A DNA stretch of 64,000 bases from an uncultured Aeromonadales bacterium (GCA_902782145.1 CACZLZ010000010.1:1-64000); one strand, 5' to 3'. Positions 25,936 through 35,574 are shown, counted from the first letter of the stretch. Translations and numbers: made by a program. The notes: a model not told the origin generated them from the letters alone.

Positions 25936-26472
25936 TCAGAGGCGGAAGAAGTTCTGGCGGTAGAAGGCCAGCTCCGCCACGGATTCCCGGATATCGCTCA
26001 GGGCCTCATGGCGCTTTTCCTTGGGGAACTCGGTTCCCGGGGCCCAGCGGGTCACCAGCTCCTTGATGCTGCTGACGTCAATGTTGCGGTAATGGAGGTA
26101 GCGGTCGATGTAGGGCAGGTGCTTGATGATGAAGCGCCGATCCTGCCAGATGCTGTTGCCGCACAGGGGGGAGACCCCCATGGGCACATGAAGCTGCATG
26201 AAGGAGATCACTGTGTTCATGCAGGTGAACTCGTTGTCCTCGCTGGCCCGCACCCGGTCAATGAGCCCGGAGGCGGTGTGGGTCCGGGTGTTCCACTCAT
26301 CCATCTGGGCCAGGATCTCATCCTCCTGGTGAATTACCACCGTGGGACCCTCCGCCACAATGTTCAGATCCTTGTCGGTGATGAGCACGGCCAGCTCCAG
26401 AACTTTGTCCTTTTCCGGATCCAGACCGGTCATTTCCAGATCCATCCAGACCAGGTTGTTTTTGTCCTGCAT
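25936..26472 (-). CDS. orn: Oligoribonuclease Orn
   Basis: The 178-residue DEDDh exonuclease degrades 2-5 nt RNA (including pGpG) to mononucleotides. Motifs are WMDLEMTGLDPEKD (first Asp and Glu), GNSIWQDRRF (second Asp) and HEALSDIRES (His and final Asp). It is close to the E. coli protein (181). It is divergent from rsgA, and both neighbours match the enterobacterial orn/rsgA/psd order. Confidence 0.96.
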   Translation of the reverse strand: MQDKNNLVWMDLEMTGLDPEKDKVLELAVLITDKDLNIVAEGPTVVIHQEDEILAQMDEWNTRTHTASGLIDRVRASEDNEFTCMNTVISFMQLHVPMGVSPLCGNSIWQDRRFIIKHLPYIDRYLHYRNIDVSSIKELVTRWAPGTEFPKEKRHEALSDIRESVAELAFYRQNFFRL

Positions 26473-26522
26473 ACAGTGCTCTCCCTGACCAAATGCCCTT
26501 AACCGGAAGCCGGAGCGGTGCT

Positions 26523-26531
26523 ATTATGGCA
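26523..26531 (-). promoter_or_regulatory. Putative extended -10 promoter of orn
   Basis: TGCCATAAT on the minus strand, 51 bases upstream of the orn start in the orn/rsgA divergent region. The -35 is not recognisable. Confidence 0.35.
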
Positions 26532-26604
26532 CGGATTGACGGTTTTGGCACCGCACTCCTTTACGGAAAGACGGCGCCGCCAGGATCCACAAGCCGGGAG
26601 GACC

Positions 26605-27642
26605 ATGGCCAGAAAGCTCAGCAGGAAACAGGAGAACCGGATCCGGGAAGGCCGGCAGCGCCGGATCGATGAGTTCACCGCTGATCCCTCCACGTTGCGG
26701 GAGGGCGTGGTGATCAGCCGCTACGGCAGCCAGGCGGACATTGAGGATCGGGAGGGCACCCTCCTCCGCTGCGGGATCCGCCGCACTGTGGGCACCCTGG
26801 TGTCGGGGGATGAGATCCTGTGGCGTCCGGTGGTTCCCGGGGAGGGCGGCACGGACACTGTGGAGGCGGTGCTGCCCCGGAAGAGTTTGCTGCAGCGGCC
26901 GGATTTTTACGACGGCCTCAAGCCGGTGGCCGCCAATATCGAGGTGGCTGTGGTGGTGGCCTCCGCCGTGCAGCCGGAACTGTCCACCAATATCATTGAC
27001 CGGTATCTGGCTGCCTGCGTCCATGCCGGGATTGAGGCGGCGGTGATCATCACCAAGACCGATCTCCTTCCGGATCCCGGGGATGAGGACCGCCTCCGGG
27101 AGCGGCTGTCCTTTTATGGGGAGCCCCATGTCCGGCTGTTTCTGGCCAGCTCTGCCACCGGCCAGGGGATCTCGGCGATCCGGGATTTCCTTTCCGGGAG
27201 GCGGTCCCTTTTGGCGGGGCAGTCGGGGGTGGGCAAGTCCTCCCTGCTCAATGCCCTGCTGGGGAGCGCCGCCGCGGAGGTGGGGGCGGTGTCGGATGTC
27301 TCAGGTCTGGGGCAGCACACCACCACCTGCACCCGGATGTACCGTTTTCCGGAGGGAGGAACCATCCTGGACTCTCCGGGGGTGCGGGAGTTTGGGCTGT
27401 GGCACCTGTCCCGGGAGGATCTGATCCGGGGCTACTGGGAGTTTGCCCCGTATCTGGGCACCTGCCGCTTCAAGGACTGCCGCCACCAGAACGAGAAGGG
27501 CTGCGCCGTGCGCCAGGCGGTCGCAGAAGGCCAGATCAGCCCGGAGCGCTATGACAACTACCTGCGGATCCTGGAAGATCAGGAGCAGGTGCGCTCCCGG
27601 GCCGGCTTCCGCCGGGCCTGCACTGATCCCGCCGGGAGGTGA
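26605..27642 (+). CDS. rsgA: Small ribosomal subunit biogenesis GTPase RsgA
   Basis: The 345-residue circularly permuted GTPase assists late 30S maturation. An N-terminal OB-fold (GVVISRYGSQADIEDREG) is followed by G4 (ITKTDLL), G1 (GQSGVGKSSLLNALLG), G2/G3 (TTTCTRMYRFPEGG, DSPGVREFGL) and a zinc motif CRFKDCRHQNEKGC. The start ATG 26605 follows GGGAGGA and gives the usual N-terminus (MARKLSRKQENRI); the frame is open for 29 codons before it. Confidence 0.95.
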   Translation: MARKLSRKQENRIREGRQRRIDEFTADPSTLREGVVISRYGSQADIEDREGTLLRCGIRRTVGTLVSGDEILWRPVVPGEGGTDTVEAVLPRKSLLQRPDFYDGLKPVAANIEVAVVVASAVQPELSTNIIDRYLAACVHAGIEAAVIITKTDLLPDPGDEDRLRERLSFYGEPHVRLFLASSATGQGISAIRDFLSGRRSLLAGQSGVGKSSLLNALLGSAAAEVGAVSDVSGLGQHTTTCTRMYRFPEGGTILDSPGVREFGLWHLSREDLIRGYWEFAPYLGTCRFKDCRHQNEKGCAVRQAVAEGQISPERYDNYLRILEDQEQVRSRAGFRRACTDPAGR

Positions 27643-27864
27643 GGGTGCCGGGAAGCTCTCCCGGCGCCGTGCTGATGTTATGAGCCTTTCCGGGACCGGG
27701 GGTTACTTTTATCCGGCGCCGCCTTTCATGTTAGAATTCCGAGCCAGGCGGCAGATCCGGCAGTGTCCTCCGGTTGAGGACCATGCCGGGGTGACTGCCG
27801 GTGTCGCATCCTTTTATTCTTGTGCCGGATCTGCGCTGCAGATCAGTGACTGGGGGAACAGCTT

Positions 27865-28743
27865 ATGTCCAAAGTAGCCAATGCCTTTTTTCTTGCCTTC
27901 CAGCATCTGGCGCCCAAACAGCTGATCACCCGGGCAGCCGGCTATCTGGCGGATCGTCCCATGGGGGAGTTCACCACCTTTGTGATCAACCGCTTCATCA
28001 ACCGCTACAGCGTCGACATGGATCTGGCTGCCGAGCCCAGCCCCTCCTCCTATGAGACCTTCAACCGCTTCTTCACCCGGCCCCTGCGGGAGGGGGTGCG
28101 TCCCGTGGATCCACGGGATGACGCGGTGGTGTTCCCTGTGGACGGGGCGGTGAGCCAGGCGGGCCGGATCCAGAACGGCCGGATCATCCAGGCCAAGGGC
28201 TTTGACTACAGCCTGAACACCCTCCTGGGGGGCGACCGCAGTGTGTCCGCTCCCTTTCAGGACGGATCCTTTATTACCGTCTATCTGTCCCCCAAGGATT
28301 ACCACCGGGTGCACATGCCCTTTGACGGGCGGCTCATGAAGACTGTCTTTGTCCCTGGCAGGCTTTATTCCGTGAACCCCCTGACGGTGTCCAGCATCGA
28401 CGGGATCTTTGCCCGGAATGAGCGGGTGGCCTGCATTTTCGACACCGCCTTCGGCCCCATGGCTCTGGTGATGGTGGGTGCCACGGTGGTGGGCAGCATG
28501 GAGACAGTCTGGGCGGGCCAGATCCGGGGGAAGACCATTGCGGTCACAGATCATGCCCCAGAGAACCGGTGCTTCCGGAAGGGGGAGGAGATCGGGCGCT
28601 TCCGGCTGGGCAGCACGGTGATCTGCTGCTTCCCGAAGGATGTGATCCGCTTTGAGGAGTCCGTGAAGGAGTTGGCGGTCACCCAGATGGGCGGGATCAT
28701 GGCCCGGCTGATCTCCGGCAGCAGTGAGAGTAAGCAGGCCTGA
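27865..28743 (+). CDS. psd: Phosphatidylserine decarboxylase proenzyme
   Basis: The 292-residue membrane-associated enzyme makes phosphatidylethanolamine. It self-cleaves at the LGST motif (Gly249-Ser250), which creates the pyruvoyl group. Other family sequences are FPVDGAVSQ, YLSPKDYHRVHMPFDG and NERVACIF. Length is normal for the proteobacterial type. The ATG lies about 6 bases after a GGGGAA-like site. It follows rsgA as in E. coli. Confidence 0.94.
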   Translation: MSKVANAFFLAFQHLAPKQLITRAAGYLADRPMGEFTTFVINRFINRYSVDMDLAAEPSPSSYETFNRFFTRPLREGVRPVDPRDDAVVFPVDGAVSQAGRIQNGRIIQAKGFDYSLNTLLGGDRSVSAPFQDGSFITVYLSPKDYHRVHMPFDGRLMKTVFVPGRLYSVNPLTVSSIDGIFARNERVACIFDTAFGPMALVMVGATVVGSMETVWAGQIRGKTIAVTDHAPENRCFRKGEEIGRFRLGSTVICCFPKDVIRFEESVKELAVTQMGGIMARLISGSSESKQA

Positions 28744-29163
28744 GTTCTGACGGGCTCAGATCGGATCAGAACAGAACAAAACAATCAAATCAAATCCGGA
28801 CACCCGGGCTTGAGCGCCGTCCGGCGCCGGATCGGCGGCAGTGGCCGGGCAGGAGGCGCCCTGAGGCGCTCTCTCCTCAGGGGGCGGACATCCCGGATGA
28901 GCCTTCCGGCAGAGGACCTCCACCTCCGGATCAGGACGACGCCAGAGGCGCCTTTCCGGCAGAGGTTCCTCTCGGGGAAAAACATTCCGGCCCCCTCCGG
29001 TGCTCCGGTGGCGGTCAGAGCACCGTCCTGTCACCTTTCTTGATGATCTGTCAGTGCGCCGCCCTCAGCAAGAGCCAAATACACAAGAGAAGGGCCCGGG
29101 ATCCCCTGGGGGAAACCGGGCCCTGTGCTGTCAGGTGCCTGCCTGGCAGTCAGCTTTCAGGAC
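28744..29163. other. Intergenic region with terminator
   Basis: About 420 bp of GC-rich DNA between the convergent psd and VWA genes. No frame is credible. A short duplicated sequence (CTTCCGGCAGAGG) occurs near 28900 and 28950. The VWA gene terminator lies at the right end. Confidence 0.45.
29091..29124 (-). terminator. Intrinsic terminator of the VWA gene
   Basis: On the minus strand AGGGCCCGG pairs with CCGGGCCCT across a 16-base loop, followed by TTCTCTTG. It is placed 40 bp after the stop at 29164. Confidence 0.6.
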
Positions 29164-30021
29164 TCACTCGTCCTTTTCCACTTTCTTCTTCCAGTCCTCG
29201 CTCATGGGAGCGGCGGTTTCGGCGGCCTCCATGGCGGCGCCGGTGAAGTCCACCACGGCCTCATAGTTGGAACGCACACCGGAGCTGGTGTTACGGTACT
29301 TCACGGCGTTGCTCCGGCCAATGCCCAGGGACTCGGCTTCAGATGCAGCGTCAATGTTGGCCCCCAGGAAGATGAACCGCCAGCCGTCCTTCTGCCGATC
29401 CTCCACCATCTGCTTGACCATGGCCTTCTTGTATTCCTTGCTGCTGTTTTCCATGCCGTCGGTGATGACTACGGCAACCACCTGGGTGTCCTTGGCATCC
29501 TTGATGTCAGGGCATGCTGCCAGCTTGGATATACTGATCCCCATGGCGTCCAGCAGTGAGGTGGTGCCCTCGGCGGTGTACTCGTTGCGGCTGATGGGCT
29601 TGATAGTGCTCAGATCCTGCCGATCGTGAATGGTGATCACCTTGTCGTTGAAGAAGACGGTGGTGACCCGGCCGTTGATCTTCTGATCCTGGAACTTCTT
29701 GATCATGGAGTTGAAGCCGCCGATGGTGTCATCGGTGAGGGAGTACATGGATCCGCTCTTGTCGATGATCATCAGGATCTCCGCCTTGGCGGCGGTGATC
29801 TTGGTGGCGTCGGGCTTCTCAGTGCAGCCGGTGCCCTGGCCTTCAGGGGCCTCTGCTGTCTTGTTTTCAGCCCCGGCGCAGCCGGTGGCTTCCCTTGCCG
29901 GGGCGGCGGCAGTCTCAGTTGCCGGGGCCGGGGTGGGAACCGGCTCATCGGCCTGGACACCGGCGGCGCAGCACAGGGCCAGTGTCATAAGCCCTGGACG
30001 CATGTATTTGAACAGATCCAT
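29164..30021 (-). CDS. Exported von Willebrand factor A domain protein
   Basis: The 285-residue protein has a signal peptide (MTLALCCAAGVQA), then a Pro/Ala/Thr-rich linker with two Cys, and one VWA domain from about residue 78. The MIDAS metal site is complete: DKSGSM, the Thr in EGTTSLLDA, and Asp in VVITDGMEN. VWA domains bind protein ligands through the bound Mg. It should act in the periplasm or at the cell surface. It has its own promoter-like box and terminator, so it is probably monocistronic. The partner is unknown; the large membrane protein transcribed just before it is one candidate by position only. Confidence 0.75.
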   Translation of the reverse strand: MDLFKYMRPGLMTLALCCAAGVQADEPVPTPAPATETAAAPAREATGCAGAENKTAEAPEGQGTGCTEKPDATKITAAKAEILMIIDKSGSMYSLTDDTIGGFNSMIKKFQDQKINGRVTTVFFNDKVITIHDRQDLSTIKPISRNEYTAEGTTSLLDAMGISISKLAACPDIKDAKDTQVVAVVITDGMENSSKEYKKAMVKQMVEDRQKDGWRFIFLGANIDAASEAESLGIGRSNAVKYRNTSSGVRSNYEAVVDFTGAAMEAAETAAPMSEDWKKKVEKDE

Positions 30022-30153
30022 TGCAAACCTCTCTTGTCTGGCGGGGCGGTGAGCCCGACCGCAAATCAGCTCCGGGCCAGGCCCGGCACTTCTCCTGCGC
30101 CGCTCCCTGCCGGGCTTTTACCGGGCGGGGGCCGAAAGTTCCGGCGCAGAGTG

Positions 30154-30162
30154 ATCATAGCA
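30154..30162 (-). promoter_or_regulatory. Putative extended -10 promoter of the VWA gene
   Basis: TGCTATGAT on the minus strand, about 135 bases before the start codon and just downstream of the preceding gene's terminators. Confidence 0.35.
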
Positions 30163-30205
30163 AATAAGATCCCCGTGCAGACAGGAAAAATAAGGGACGG
30201 GGATC

Positions 30206-30236
30206 AAAAAAACGCCCGGGTTTTCCGGACCGGGCG
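30206..30236 (-). terminator. Second intrinsic terminator after the 1018-aa gene
   Basis: CGCCCGG pairs with CCGGGCG around a 10-base loop and is followed on the minus strand by seven T. It backs up the terminator at 30299. Confidence 0.8.
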
Positions 30237-30298
30237 CCGGAGCTCCCGTGCCGGCGGTTTCAGTCCGGACCGTGGGCGGCTCCCCCTTTTCCAGGCAT

Positions 30299-30325
30299 GA
30301 AAAAGGCAGCGTCCCTGCGCTGCCT
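30299..30325 (-). terminator. Intrinsic terminator of the 1018-aa gene
   Basis: A perfect 8-bp stem (AGGCAGCG/CGCTGCCT, 6-base loop) is followed on the minus strand by TTTTT, 32 bp after the stop codon. Confidence 0.85.
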
Positions 30326-30356
30326 CTGTAAGAGCTCCGGACCGATCCTTCCGGGC

Positions 30357-33300
30357 TCACTCCTTGTCGGTGAGGGACACGGACAGGGAGCCGAGATTGA
30401 ACTTCCGGATCTTCTTGGTGGATCGCTTCTTGGGTGCCGGGGCCGGGGCTTCGGGTTCCACCGCAGACTCCGGGGCGGGAGCGGCAGGCTCTGGCGCCGG
30501 CTGTCTCCGGGCGGGCTTGGCGGTCTGGGTGAACTCCTCCTCCAGGCTGGAGAGATCAAGAATGTTCTCCCCGCCGGACAGATCCATCACACCGTCGGCA
30601 TCAGGAATGTCCTGGTTGGGGGCCTCGGGGGTCAGATCGTTGGCGAACATGTCCAGGCTGATATCCCCGGCGGCATCCTCCAGGCTGATCTCAAATTCGT
30701 CCTCCTGGGCCTGGGGCTCAATCTTCTTGGACTTCCGGGCCAGTTCCTCCAGGGGATCCCAGGAACTTCTGGATTTGGCAGGGGCGGCCTTGGGGCTGGG
30801 TGCGGCGGCTTCCGGCTGGATCACCTCCGCACCGGCAAAGAAACTGCCCTGGGTCTGGGGCTGGGAGGCAGGCTCCGGCTGCACCATCTCTTCCCCGGCA
30901 AAGAAACTGCCCTGGGTCTGGGCCTGGGCGGCGGGCTCCGGCTGCACCATCTCCTCTCCGGCAAAGAAACTGCCCTGGGTCTGGGCCTGGGCGGCGGGCT
31001 CGGGCTGCACCATCTCCTCCCCGGCAAAGAAACTGCTTTGCTGCTGGGGCTGGGCCTGGACGGCAGGCTCCGGCTGAACCATGTCCTCTCCGGCAAAGAA
31101 GTTGCTGGTCTGCTGGACCGCAGGCTCCGGCTCCAGTTCAAGCTGGATCTCAGGCTCGGTCTGGACCATGTCCTCACCGGCGAAGAAACTGCTCTGCTGC
31201 TGGGCCTGGGCCTGGGGCTGGATCTGGATCTGGATCTCCTCCTGGACCGGAGCGGGCTGGGGAGCGGGCGCCGGGGCCGGGGCCGCTGCTGCGGCGGGCT
31301 TTTTCGGCTTGGCATCCATGCTCTGCAGGGTGAAGGTCCTGGAGGGGGCGGTGGAAACCGCAGTGGCCGGCTTCTCCGGCTCCTTTTCCCGGGACTCCAG
31401 ATCGGACTTCTGACCCTTCTTCATCTTCATCAGGAGATCGTTGGTCTTGGCCTTCATCTCCTCTTCCTTGCGCCGGCGCTCAGCCTCGGCCTGGCGCTCT
31501 GCCTCATCCATGGCGGGCAGGGGCGGCTCCTCCGGGATCAGCTCCTCCTGCACGTATTCCGCATCCTCCTGGGCCGGAGCAGGGGCGGGCTTGGCCGGGG
31601 CGGGCTTCTTGGCCTCCGCCGGCTTCTCCTTCTTGGCGGGTTTCCCGGCTGCCGGTTTGGCAGGCTCAAACTCCTCCTGGCGCTGGCTCTTGATCATCTC
31701 GTTGGCCTTGAGATTGCTCTCGGCCACGGTCTCCTTGGGGGCGCTGAGGGCGGCGGCAATGGCGTCCGGGGCGTTCTTGCTGGAGAACTCCTGGAGGGAT
31801 GCCTTGCGGCGCTGGAGCTCCGCGTCATCCATATTCTTCCGCTTCTCCTCCAGCTCCTTGGCCAGATTCTCCGCATCCCGCTGCTGCTGGTACATCTCCC
31901 TCTTCCGGGCTATGCGGGCAGCCTCGATCTCCATGAGCAGATCATCGCCGCTGTCAGCCAGGGGTGAAGCCTGGGCCTTTTCCTGCTCCTGCTTCTCCTG
32001 TTCCTCCTGGGCCTTCTTCTCCTCATCCTTCTGCTTGGCCTTTTCCTTCTGGCGCCTTATCTGGAGGAGCAGGATGAGGCTCAGGGCGGCAATGCCTGCG
32101 GCCCCGGCTATGAGGACAAACTTGTAGTCCTGCTGGTCGTAGTTGCTGTCATGCTTGATGATGGTGGAGGAGGCGGGGGTGCTCCCGGCCTTGGCCCCGT
32201 CCTTGCTGTCCCCCGGGATGGCCTGGGCGGCCGCCAGGGACTTCACCGTGGACTTGTCCACAATGAACTGCACCGGGGTGGGGCTCTTGGTGCCGGCGTC
32301 GATGCTGGCGATGTAGTCGAAGATGTTGTTGTGCCGCAGGAGGATCTCCCGGTTGAAGAACTCCGAGTACAGGTACTCGCTCAGCTGCTTGGACAGGGTG
32401 GGCTCGGCGAAAAGAGCGTCCAGCAGCTCCTGGGTGCCGGTGATCACCTCGTAGAGCTTGTATTCATACTTCTCCACAGAACTGATGCGCCGGATGTTGA
32501 CTTTCATGTCCCCCTCGGCGCAGCTGGCAGTCACCGAGGCGGTCTCCACCCCGGGAACCTCCTTGAATTCCTTGCAGTTGTGGTAGCCCTGCTCCAGAGC
32601 GCTGCGGATGGTGCTGATGATCGCCGACTGGGACTCGTTGTCCGACAGGTACATGGTGGCAATGAACTTCTCATTGGTCTTGGGCATCTTCAGCACATAT
32701 TTCATGCCCTTGTCGGTGATCTCCATGCTCTCCACGGACATGGGAGGCTCCATTACTCCCCGGGCCCAGAGATCCGGGCCCTCCCCGGTGATCATCTCCA
32801 GACCCTGGAGATCCATGTCCAGATCCTCGATATGGTGCTTGAGCACGGTCTTCTGGGGGATGTTGAAGTTGTCAAAGGCCTTCAGGTTGTAGTTGGCATG
32901 GTTGATCATCTCCCCGATCTCGTCGGAGGCGGGCATGTCACCGGACTTGGCGGAGACGGTCATCACCCGGATGAAGTCGCTGGGCTGATCGTTGCTGTCC
33001 TCGAACTGGGTCATCACCACCGCCACGGTGGAGTCCTGGTTCTTGATGCAGGTGAAGGCGTAGGAGGCGAAGTTCTTCAGGGCAGGATCGGTCTGGCAGG
33101 AGGTGAGCATCACATCGCTGTGGGCCCGGCGGTACTTGTACATGTTCTCCGCCAGGATGTGCTGCAGGGGACGGTCGTTGACAGGGATGAACACCACGGA
33201 CAGGACCATGCTGGGGGATGTCTTGCTGGCGAAGATCATCTTCCTGCCGGCCTCGTCTTTCTCCTTCACATAGAAGTTCTCGGGAAGGGGAACTGCTGCG

Positions 33301-33413
33301 GTCTCGTCGTCGTAGATGGGATCAAGAATGTCGGTTCTGCCGTTGCTGCCGGCTGCTAGGCAGGCGCCGGAGCCCAGAGCGGCGGCAAGAAGCGCCGCGA
33401 TGATTTTCTTCAT
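30357..33413 (-). CDS. Large single-pass membrane protein with repeats, unknown function
   Basis: The 1018-residue protein has a signal peptide (LLAAALGSGACLA), a soluble domain to about residue 430 with no recognised family, one membrane helix (KFVLIAGAAGIAALSLILLL) followed by basic residues, and a long cytoplasmic part. That part has a charged coiled-coil-like stretch (KQKDEEKKAQEEQEKQEQEK and later RKREMYQQQRDAENLAKELE), Ala/Pro/Lys-rich linkers, and six repeats of a SFFAGEEMVQPEP unit of about 21 residues near residues 740-865. It ends in an acidic region and a basic tail. The layout recalls FimV-like periplasm-to-cytoplasm scaffolds, but I see no LysM or TPR, so this is analogy only. 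Confidence 0.6.
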   Translation of the reverse strand: MKKIIAALLAAALGSGACLAAGSNGRTDILDPIYDDETAAVPLPENFYVKEKDEAGRKMIFASKTSPSMVLSVVFIPVNDRPLQHILAENMYKYRRAHSDVMLTSCQTDPALKNFASYAFTCIKNQDSTVAVVMTQFEDSNDQPSDFIRVMTVSAKSGDMPASDEIGEMINHANYNLKAFDNFNIPQKTVLKHHIEDLDMDLQGLEMITGEGPDLWARGVMEPPMSVESMEITDKGMKYVLKMPKTNEKFIATMYLSDNESQSAIISTIRSALEQGYHNCKEFKEVPGVETASVTASCAEGDMKVNIRRISSVEKYEYKLYEVITGTQELLDALFAEPTLSKQLSEYLYSEFFNREILLRHNNIFDYIASIDAGTKSPTPVQFIVDKSTVKSLAAAQAIPGDSKDGAKAGSTPASSTIIKHDSNYDQQDYKFVLIAGAAGIAALSLILLLQIRRQKEKAKQKDEEKKAQEEQEKQEQEKAQASPLADSGDDLLMEIEAARIARKREMYQQQRDAENLAKELEEKRKNMDDAELQRRKASLQEFSSKNAPDAIAAALSAPKETVAESNLKANEMIKSQRQEEFEPAKPAAGKPAKKEKPAEAKKPAPAKPAPAPAQEDAEYVQEELIPEEPPLPAMDEAERQAEAERRRKEEEMKAKTNDLLMKMKKGQKSDLESREKEPEKPATAVSTAPSRTFTLQSMDAKPKKPAAAAAPAPAPAPQPAPVQEEIQIQIQPQAQAQQQSSFFAGEDMVQTEPEIQLELEPEPAVQQTSNFFAGEDMVQPEPAVQAQPQQQSSFFAGEEMVQPEPAAQAQTQGSFFAGEEMVQPEPAAQAQTQGSFFAGEEMVQPEPASQPQTQGSFFAGAEVIQPEAAAPSPKAAPAKSRSSWDPLEELARKSKKIEPQAQEDEFEISLEDAAGDISLDMFANDLTPEAPNQDIPDADGVMDLSGGENILDLSSLEEEFTQTAKPARRQPAPEPAAPAPESAVEPEAPAPAPKKRSTKKIRKFNLGSLSVSLTDKE
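30814..31200 (-). repeat. Coding repeat, six SFFAGE(E/D)MVQPEP units
   Basis: Inside the 1018-aa gene, DNA units of about 63-84 bp encode FFAGE(D/E)MVQ(P/T)EP separated by Gln/Ala-rich spacers. The three central units (about 30880-31060) are nearly identical in DNA, showing recent duplication. Confidence 0.8.
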
Positions 33414-33876
33414 GATGATCTTGTGCCTTTTGCTTTGCTGATGCGTGCGTTGACCGCACTAACGCCCATTTATGGCACTTATTGTAGTGAAGAACAAGCC
33501 CCGTCTCTGAGAAACTGCTAGCAATTTTGCCAAGTGGGGAGGGTGTTTTGGGGACGGAGATCCCGGACCGGGGAAAATCCGGGGCCGGCGGCCCCAGTCC
33601 CCGGCGGGCGGGAATTGTTGCGACTTTGGGAACTGCCAGGATGCTGCGGTCAGGCAACAGGAGCCCAGGATGGGCGGGAACTGACGTGGATGGGGAGCTG
33701 CGAAGCGGCAGTCCGCCGGCATCTGCCCGGTGGGAAGAGCTGACGGGGGATCCCTGCGGGGGAGCCTTATGAGGGCGCCGGCCGGGGCAGAACGGGCTGG
33801 AATGGGACCGGATGGCAGGGCAGGGACGGGATGGCAGGGCAGGAACCGATCCGGGGGGGCCCTCCCTCCCGTCCGG
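33414..33876. other. Intergenic region between thiI and the 1018-aa gene
   Basis: About 460 bp. The left end holds the promoter of the minus-strand 1018-aa gene. The rest is GC-rich with a short direct repeat (GGATGGCAGGGCAGG near 33811 and 33830) and no credible gene. Confidence 0.45.
33469..33497 (-). promoter_or_regulatory. Putative promoter of the 1018-aa gene
   Basis: On the minus strand TTGTTC (-35) is 17 bp from an extended -10, TGCCATAAA, about 55 bases before the start codon. Confidence 0.5.
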
Positions 33877-35574
33877 TCAGGCCTCCCGGGCGCAGCAGGA
33901 GCCGCCCCTTCTGAGGACAGCCACGTTGGCAAAACCCTTCTCCCGCAGGGCGGCGGCGTGGATCCGGCTCATGACTCCGTTGCTGCAGTAGAGCAGGTAG
34001 CGCCTGTTGGGATCCAGCTGCGGAAACTCCGTGGCCAGGCGGTAGAAGGGGATGGCCAGGATCTCTGCCCCCAGGGTGTCCGGCAGGGGGCTGTCCTCGG
34101 CCTCATCGCTCTGGCGGATATCGATGACCGCATCCCCCGGCTCCGGGGCGGTGACCGTGGTCACCGGGACGGCGGTGATCCGCTCCTGGCGGCCGATGTC
34201 CCGCATGTCCAGGCACACGGTCTCCCGGATGGCCTTGTCCAGGACACTGAAGTCGAAATGGGCCTCCTCGGCCAGCACGTCCTCAAGCTTGGCATGGACT
34301 GCGGGCTTCTGGGAGATGACCCCGCAGTATTCCGGCATGGACTCGGCGATCTCCGCGGTGCCGATGAGACGGCACTGATCAATGATCGTCTGCTTGTCCT
34401 CGGTGATCAGGGGCCGGAGGATCATGCACTCTGACGCCTGCTCAATGACCTTCAGGTTGGTCAGGGTCTGGCTGGACACCTGGCCCACGCTCTCCCCGGT
34501 GACCAGGGCCAGTGCGTCCACCTGGCCTGCCAGGGCGGAGGCGGCCCTGACCATCATGCGCTTGAGCACCACGCCCATCAGGTGGGAGTTGACGTGCTCC
34601 AGAATGGCGCCCACCACATCCTCGAAGGGCACGGCGAAGAATTTGACCCGGTGGGAGGCGCCGTAGCGGCTCCACAGGTAGTAGGCCTCCTGCTTCACCC
34701 CCTCTTCGTGCTCCCGGCCGCCCATGTTGAAGAAGCAGAAGTGGGTCAGACATCCCCGGCGGATGAACCGGAAGGAGGAGACCCCGGAGTCGTAGCCTCC
34801 GGAGATCAGGCTCAGCACCGCCTCCTGGGTGCCAATGGGATAGCCCCCCAGGCCCTGGCGGGAGTCCCTGATGAGGTAGAGGGTGTTCCCGTCGATCTCC
34901 AGGTTTACCTGCACCTCGGGATCCTTCAGCTTGACGCCCCCGGTGGGCAGGTTCTGGTTGAGCCCGCCCCCCACATATTTTTCCACGTCCACGGAGGTGA
35001 AGCTGTGCTCTCCCCGGCGCTTCACCCGGACGCAGAAGGTTTTGCCCACCAGGCGGTCCCGGTACATCTCCAGGGTCTGCAGGTAGATGTCATGGAGATC
35101 AGTGAAGGTGGAACGGTTCACTTCCATGAAGGCGTGGATCCCCGGAATGCGGCTGAGGAGCCCGGTGATCTCCTCCTTTCCCGGATTGTTCCAGATCTTC
35201 ACGGTGATGTGATCCCACACGGCGGACACAGAGCATTCCGCACCGCTGCGGCGGATCACGTTGCGGATGTTGTTCCCCAGCTGCTTGGTCATGGCCCGGC
35301 GGACTCCGGTGCTCTTGATGATGATCTCGGGAAAGAGCTTCACCAGGAACATGCGCAGATCTCCGGGGGCGGCGTTCTCTTTGCCGGCTGCGACGGTGTT
35401 CTCCTGGCTGGACGCAGTGACATCCTCCTGGCCGGGAACCGGGGTGGAACTCTCCTGAGCGTGCCCGCCGGCGGGGCTCTCCGGGGCCAGGCTAACTGCG
35501 GAGGCGTTCTCCTGAATGGTGGTTGCGGCGGCTGCGGGTTCCATGGAGGGGGAATGCTGATCTTCGGTGTTCAT
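33877..35574 (-). CDS. thiI: tRNA 4-thiouridine synthase ThiI with rhodanese domain
   Basis: The core matches ThiI: N-terminal ferredoxin-like part (MFLVKLFPEIIIKS), THUMP domain, PP-loop ATPase motif SGGYDSGVSS, and a C-terminal rhodanese domain with the active Cys in YLLYCSNGVMSR. The protein makes 4-thiouridine at tRNA position 8 and supplies sulfur for thiamine. From ATG 35574 (AGGAG upstream) it has a 74-residue Ala/Ser/Glu/Pro-rich extension. ATG 35352 gives the canonical start with 491 residues and also has GGAG upstream. Which start is used is open. It sits near xseB/ispA/dxs as in E. coli. Confidence 0.92.
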   Translation of the reverse strand: MNTEDQHSPSMEPAAAATTIQENASAVSLAPESPAGGHAQESSTPVPGQEDVTASSQENTVAAGKENAAPGDLRMFLVKLFPEIIIKSTGVRRAMTKQLGNNIRNVIRRSGAECSVSAVWDHITVKIWNNPGKEEITGLLSRIPGIHAFMEVNRSTFTDLHDIYLQTLEMYRDRLVGKTFCVRVKRRGEHSFTSVDVEKYVGGGLNQNLPTGGVKLKDPEVQVNLEIDGNTLYLIRDSRQGLGGYPIGTQEAVLSLISGGYDSGVSSFRFIRRGCLTHFCFFNMGGREHEEGVKQEAYYLWSRYGASHRVKFFAVPFEDVVGAILEHVNSHLMGVVLKRMMVRAASALAGQVDALALVTGESVGQVSSQTLTNLKVIEQASECMILRPLITEDKQTIIDQCRLIGTAEIAESMPEYCGVISQKPAVHAKLEDVLAEEAHFDFSVLDKAIRETVCLDMRDIGRQERITAVPVTTVTAPEPGDAVIDIRQSDEAEDSPLPDTLGAEILAIPFYRLATEFPQLDPNRRYLLYCSNGVMSRIHAAALREKGFANVAVLRRGGSCCAREA

